From CALXXL01 sp964512385 (GTDB lineage: Bacteria > Verrucomicrobiota > Lentisphaeria > Victivallales > Victivallaceae), in contig CAZEHZ010000106.1 in assembly GCA_964512385.1 (NCBI GenBank), positions 1 through 8,188 of the forward strand: a DNA stretch of 8,188 nucleotides, in the 5' to 3' direction. Positions within the stretch are counted from its first letter, which is position 1. Every line of letters begins with the position of its first letter. Positions 5,433 to 8,188 of this stretch are shown here, piece by piece. The notes beneath the pieces are model-generated. The model was not told the DNA's origin. It saw only the letters and a list, made by a program, of their open reading frames with translations, and ran no database searches. The position numbers and the translations under genes were made by a program.

Positions 5433-8156
5433 CGCCTGCCGCAGTTTTTCCAGTGTTACCGGCTTAATCAGCACATAATTAAACTTGCCGGCATCAAAAG
5501 CATTGCCGCTTTCCGAATCTGCCGTAACCGCCACCACCGGCAGATTTGGATAACGTTCGGCAATAATCTGCCGTAACACCACGCCAGTCATTTCCGGCAT
5601 CCAAATATCGGTAAACACGGCACTGATTCCGCCTTTTTCAAGCTCATCCAAGGCGGCTTTTCCGCTTGACACCGCCACGCACTCCTGTTGGCATTTTTTC
5701 AGCATAGCCGCCATCACATGCAGATTCATCTGTACATCATCAACCAGCAAAATGCGATGATTTTTCAACTCTATTCCCGTGTCCATGGCCGCCGCCGCCA
5801 ACGGCAACCCGGCTTTAAATTCATACTTTACATGCTTTAGCGTAATACGGAATTCTGACCCTTTCCCCACTTGACTTTTTACGTCTATACTGCCGTTCAT
5901 GCGGTTTATCATGCGGTTACTGATTGCCAGCCCCAGCCCGGTACCGGCGTTGGCGATACTGGAACCCCGCATTGATTTAGCCTGTACAAACGGCCGGAAT
6001 AAATTTTTTAAATCTTCCGCCGAAATTCCCGGCCCGGTATCAGCTACGGCGATATTTAAAGTACCGTATTCCGTATCGTCGGCCTCCGGCGTAAACTCTA
6101 CCGTCATTTTAACCTGCCCGAACTCGGTAAATTTAACTGCATTACCAATCAGATTAAACAGAATTTGCCGCATTCGCTGCCGGTCAACATAAACCGTCGG
6201 CAAATGTTCCGCCACTAAGATTCCGGCTAAGTTTTTGGTTTTTAATTTAAGTTCAAACACTCGCCAAATATCTCGACAAAACGGTTCCAAATCCACCGCT
6301 GACGGCACAAAATCCATCTGTTCGGCCTCTAATTTGGATAAATCCAATACATCATTTATCAACTGCAGTAACGCCGATGCCGAATAGGAAATCGCCTGCA
6401 AATACTCCATTTGCTGTTTTTCCGCCACATCGCCGGCCGCCAAAAGCTCGGCAAAACCGATAACCGCATTTAAAGGAGTACGAATTTCATGGCTTACGCT
6501 GGCCAAAAAATAACTTTTGGCTTTATCAGCCCGTTCCGCCTCTATCCGCCGCTGTTCCAATTCCGTAATATCCACGCCAACGCCTAAAATCAAACGTTCG
6601 CCATTGACTTTGGTAATCGGTCTAAAGCTCCAACGCAGCAAGTGCTTCTGTTTATTTTCATCTTCAATTTCCGCCGCGCAGTACTGTTCTTTTCCATCGG
6701 ATAAAGCGTTCTGTTCGGCGGTTTTCATGACGGCCGGCCATACCACGCCACCTGAAAATACTTCTTTGTCAGTATGATTCAGCAATTCGGCCTCGGTACG
6801 GCCGGTCAATTCACACATTAGCGGGTTGGCTAACTCATAACGCATGTGCTGTGCCACATTTTTTGCAAACACGCAACAGGATAGATTTTGAATGATTGCC
6901 GCCATCAACTCATTAGCATCTAAAAGCTTACGCCGATAAACCTCTTGTATGGTAATATCATGCACAATACCGGCCACAATGCGTTTTAGGGTCTTATTAT
7001 CCACATAAGCCGTAGCCGTAATCTCATAAAAATGTTCCTGCCCGTCCTTTTGCGCCCGATAAATATATTTCATAAAATCCGAACGCCCGGACAAAACATC
7101 ATCCCATTTTTCCATAAACTCCGGCAAATCATCCTGATGTACCCATTCGTGCGGATACACATATTTCCCATAGCGATCCTTGCCCCATAAATTGCCGGAG
7201 ATATCTTTATCCAAAACAACTTTGCCTTGTTCATGATACATAAAAAAGTCCATATCGGCATTTTTAGCCGCCGTCCGCAACAAAATTTGCTGCTGTTCAA
7301 AAACATCATGCTCCGCTTCACTGCGTGACACATCATGCAATACCGCCATAATACCGCATAAATTATTGCTGGAGTCATACAAGGGAGTAAAGGAACAATC
7401 CACATGTTTACGGCAACCATCCGGGCAAATCAGATTTAAGGTGCCGGTTATGCTTTTTTTCTTTTTCGTCAACAACACATTTTCTATTAGATTTACCGCC
7501 TTTTCCCCGGTACGATAGTCTATTAGATTGATAACGTCGTCAAATTTAAAATTAATGACATTTTTCAGTTCGCAGTTGTAAAGTTCAAGTGCTTTGGGGT
7601 TGGCATTTACAATAACGCCGTTAATATCGGTGGTAAAAACCGCCAGCTCTACTGCCGACAAAGCGGCGTTTAAATGCGTACAACGTTCGTCCAGATTCTG
7701 CCGCACATTTTCTAAATCATTTATGTCGATTGAAGCCAGCAGAAAAGCTTTTTGCCGAAAAGCGTTATGGTGCGGCAACCGCAGCATTTTCACCCGGCAA
7801 AAATCTTTACCGTTAAAATAATTAAGATATTTTACCGTATCGTGTTTACCCCATAAAGCAAGTTCATTCATCACGGCCGGTCTTATACATTCCGGTAAAT
7901 CCGTACCCGGCCCGGCAACCAGCGGACTCCGGCTGAACAGCACTTTGCCGGACGCATTTATTACGGTAATATTGGCCTGCAGTGCTAAAAATATTGCGTT
8001 TTGTTTACGTCGCTGCCGCCGCCCCAGCCACCAAACAATGAAACAGCCGACAGAAATACCGAAAAAAATTATAAAAATATTAATTATACCGGCCTCCCCG
8101 CTCATATTCCGGCTTAACGCCCCAAACCAGACCACAAAAAAACTATCTTCCATCAT
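5412..8156 (-). CDS. Membrane-anchored multi-PAS hybrid sensor histidine kinase, 914 aa
   Basis: This is a two-component sensor. One hydrophobic helix (about 23-45) followed by RRQRRK anchors it in the membrane with nearly everything cytoplasmic. After a weak PAS-like stretch (about 55-150) come three PAS domains at about 160-280, 290-405 (PAS_3-like, with YPHEWVHQDDLPEF) and 415-535. The kinase core has the H box SVSHEIRTPLN (His556 phosphorylated), N box (Asn668, Asn672), G1 DTGPG (706-710), F box (about 720-723) and G2 GTGLGL (738-743). The receiver domain (about 800-912) has the Asp806-Asp807 pair, phospho-acceptor Asp850 in TDIWMPEM, Thr878 and Lys898. All key residues are present, so it should be active. 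There is no phosphotransfer or DNA-binding domain, so it must pass phosphate to a separate protein. I start at ATG 8154-8156, or the next codon, because GGGG (8162-8165) is 5 or 8 bases upstream; a GTG at 8178-8180 would add 8 residues. Its own promoter lies outside the window. The signal sensed is unknown. Confidence 0.93.
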   Translation of the reverse strand: MMEDSFFVVWFGALSRNMSGEAGIINIFIIFFGISVGCFIVWWLGRRQRRKQNAIFLALQANITVINASGKVLFSRSPLVAGPGTDLPECIRPAVMNELALWGKHDTVKYLNYFNGKDFCRVKMLRLPHHNAFRQKAFLLASIDINDLENVRQNLDERCTHLNAALSAVELAVFTTDINGVIVNANPKALELYNCELKNVINFKFDDVINLIDYRTGEKAVNLIENVLLTKKKKSITGTLNLICPDGCRKHVDCSFTPLYDSSNNLCGIMAVLHDVSRSEAEHDVFEQQQILLRTAAKNADMDFFMYHEQGKVVLDKDISGNLWGKDRYGKYVYPHEWVHQDDLPEFMEKWDDVLSGRSDFMKYIYRAQKDGQEHFYEITATAYVDNKTLKRIVAGIVHDITIQEVYRRKLLDANELMAAIIQNLSCCVFAKNVAQHMRYELANPLMCELTGRTEAELLNHTDKEVFSGGVVWPAVMKTAEQNALSDGKEQYCAAEIEDENKQKHLLRWSFRPITKVNGERLILGVGVDITELEQRRIEAERADKAKSYFLASVSHEIRTPLNAVIGFAELLAAGDVAEKQQMEYLQAISYSASALLQLINDVLDLSKLEAEQMDFVPSAVDLEPFCRDIWRVFELKLKTKNLAGILVAEHLPTVYVDRQRMRQILFNLIGNAVKFTEFGQVKMTVEFTPEADDTEYGTLNIAVADTGPGISAEDLKNLFRPFVQAKSMRGSSIANAGTGLGLAISNRMINRMNGSIDVKSQVGKGSEFRITLKHVKYEFKAGLPLAAAAMDTGIELKNHRILLVDDVQMNLHVMAAMLKKCQQECVAVSSGKAALDELEKGGISAVFTDIWMPEMTGVVLRQIIAERYPNLPVVAVTADSESGNAFDAGKFNYVLIKPVTLEKLRQALLALPE

Positions 8157-8188
8157 CGTATCCCCTACCCCTATAAGCACTAATCAAT

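Noticed and set aside
7445..7470. A-rich run on the minus strand in the kinase gene (codons for TKKKKS) as a programmed frameshift site
   Set aside because: The A-run is not in the phase of a classical slippery heptamer, and the reading frame is open and homologous to PAS sequence on both sides, so no frameshift is needed.
8157..8188. Promoter for the histidine kinase (TTATAG on the minus strand)
   Set aside because: It would place the transcription start on the ribosome binding site, and any -35 box would be outside the window. It cannot be supported.
1..8188. CRISPR array, tRNA, rRNA or riboswitch
   Set aside because: No regularly spaced direct repeats, tRNA-like cloverleaf or recognisable riboswitch core was seen; nearly all of the window is coding.

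Overview
The window is about 8.2 kb of bacterial chromosome of balanced base composition. It holds a compact surface-glycan gene cluster, a divergently transcribed deacetylase gene and a large hybrid sensor histidine kinase, and the cluster's left edge is marked by mobile-element debris. The taxon cannot be fixed from sequence alone. A multi-PAS hybrid kinase beside glycan genes would suit an anaerobic, gut-type Gram-negative; Lentisphaerota/Victivallales is a low-confidence guess from memory of similar kinases, not a demonstrated match.

Layout. Bases 1-118 (minus strand) look like the left end of an IS3-family insertion sequence, with the first 13 codons of its OrfA running off the window. 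Bases 119-297 hold nothing I can assign. Bases 298-555 (minus) carry the C-terminal two thirds of a Doc/Fic death-on-curing toxin, beheaded exactly where the neighbouring glycosyltransferase ends. Bases 552-4644 (minus) are a tight five-gene operon. In transcription order it encodes an EI24/CysZ-like membrane protein, a glycosyltransferase with an EDD motif, a TIGR04325-family methyltransferase, a DAD-motif glycosyltransferase (GT8-like) and a GT2 glycosyltransferase. Successive genes overlap or are separated by 0-1 base. Bases 4645-4769 are the only sizeable control region inside the cluster. It carries two divergent sigma70-like promoters whose -35 boxes lie in the two arms of a perfect 9-bp inverted repeat. 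Bases 4770-5432 (plus) encode a cytoplasmic CE4-type polysaccharide deacetylase. Bases 5412-8156 (minus) encode a 914-residue membrane-anchored hybrid histidine kinase that converges on the deacetylase gene with a 21-bp overlap.

How the genes may work together (inference): three glycosyltransferases plus a methyltransferase could assemble and cap a short oligosaccharide or modify a cell-surface glycan, and the divergent CE4 enzyme could deacetylate the same product or its precursor. No flippase, polymerase, ligase or nucleotide-sugar synthesis gene is visible, so the module must rely on genes elsewhere. The histidine kinase has a receiver domain but no DNA-binding output, so it needs a separate phosphotransfer protein and regulator. 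A link between it and the glycan genes is suggested only by position.
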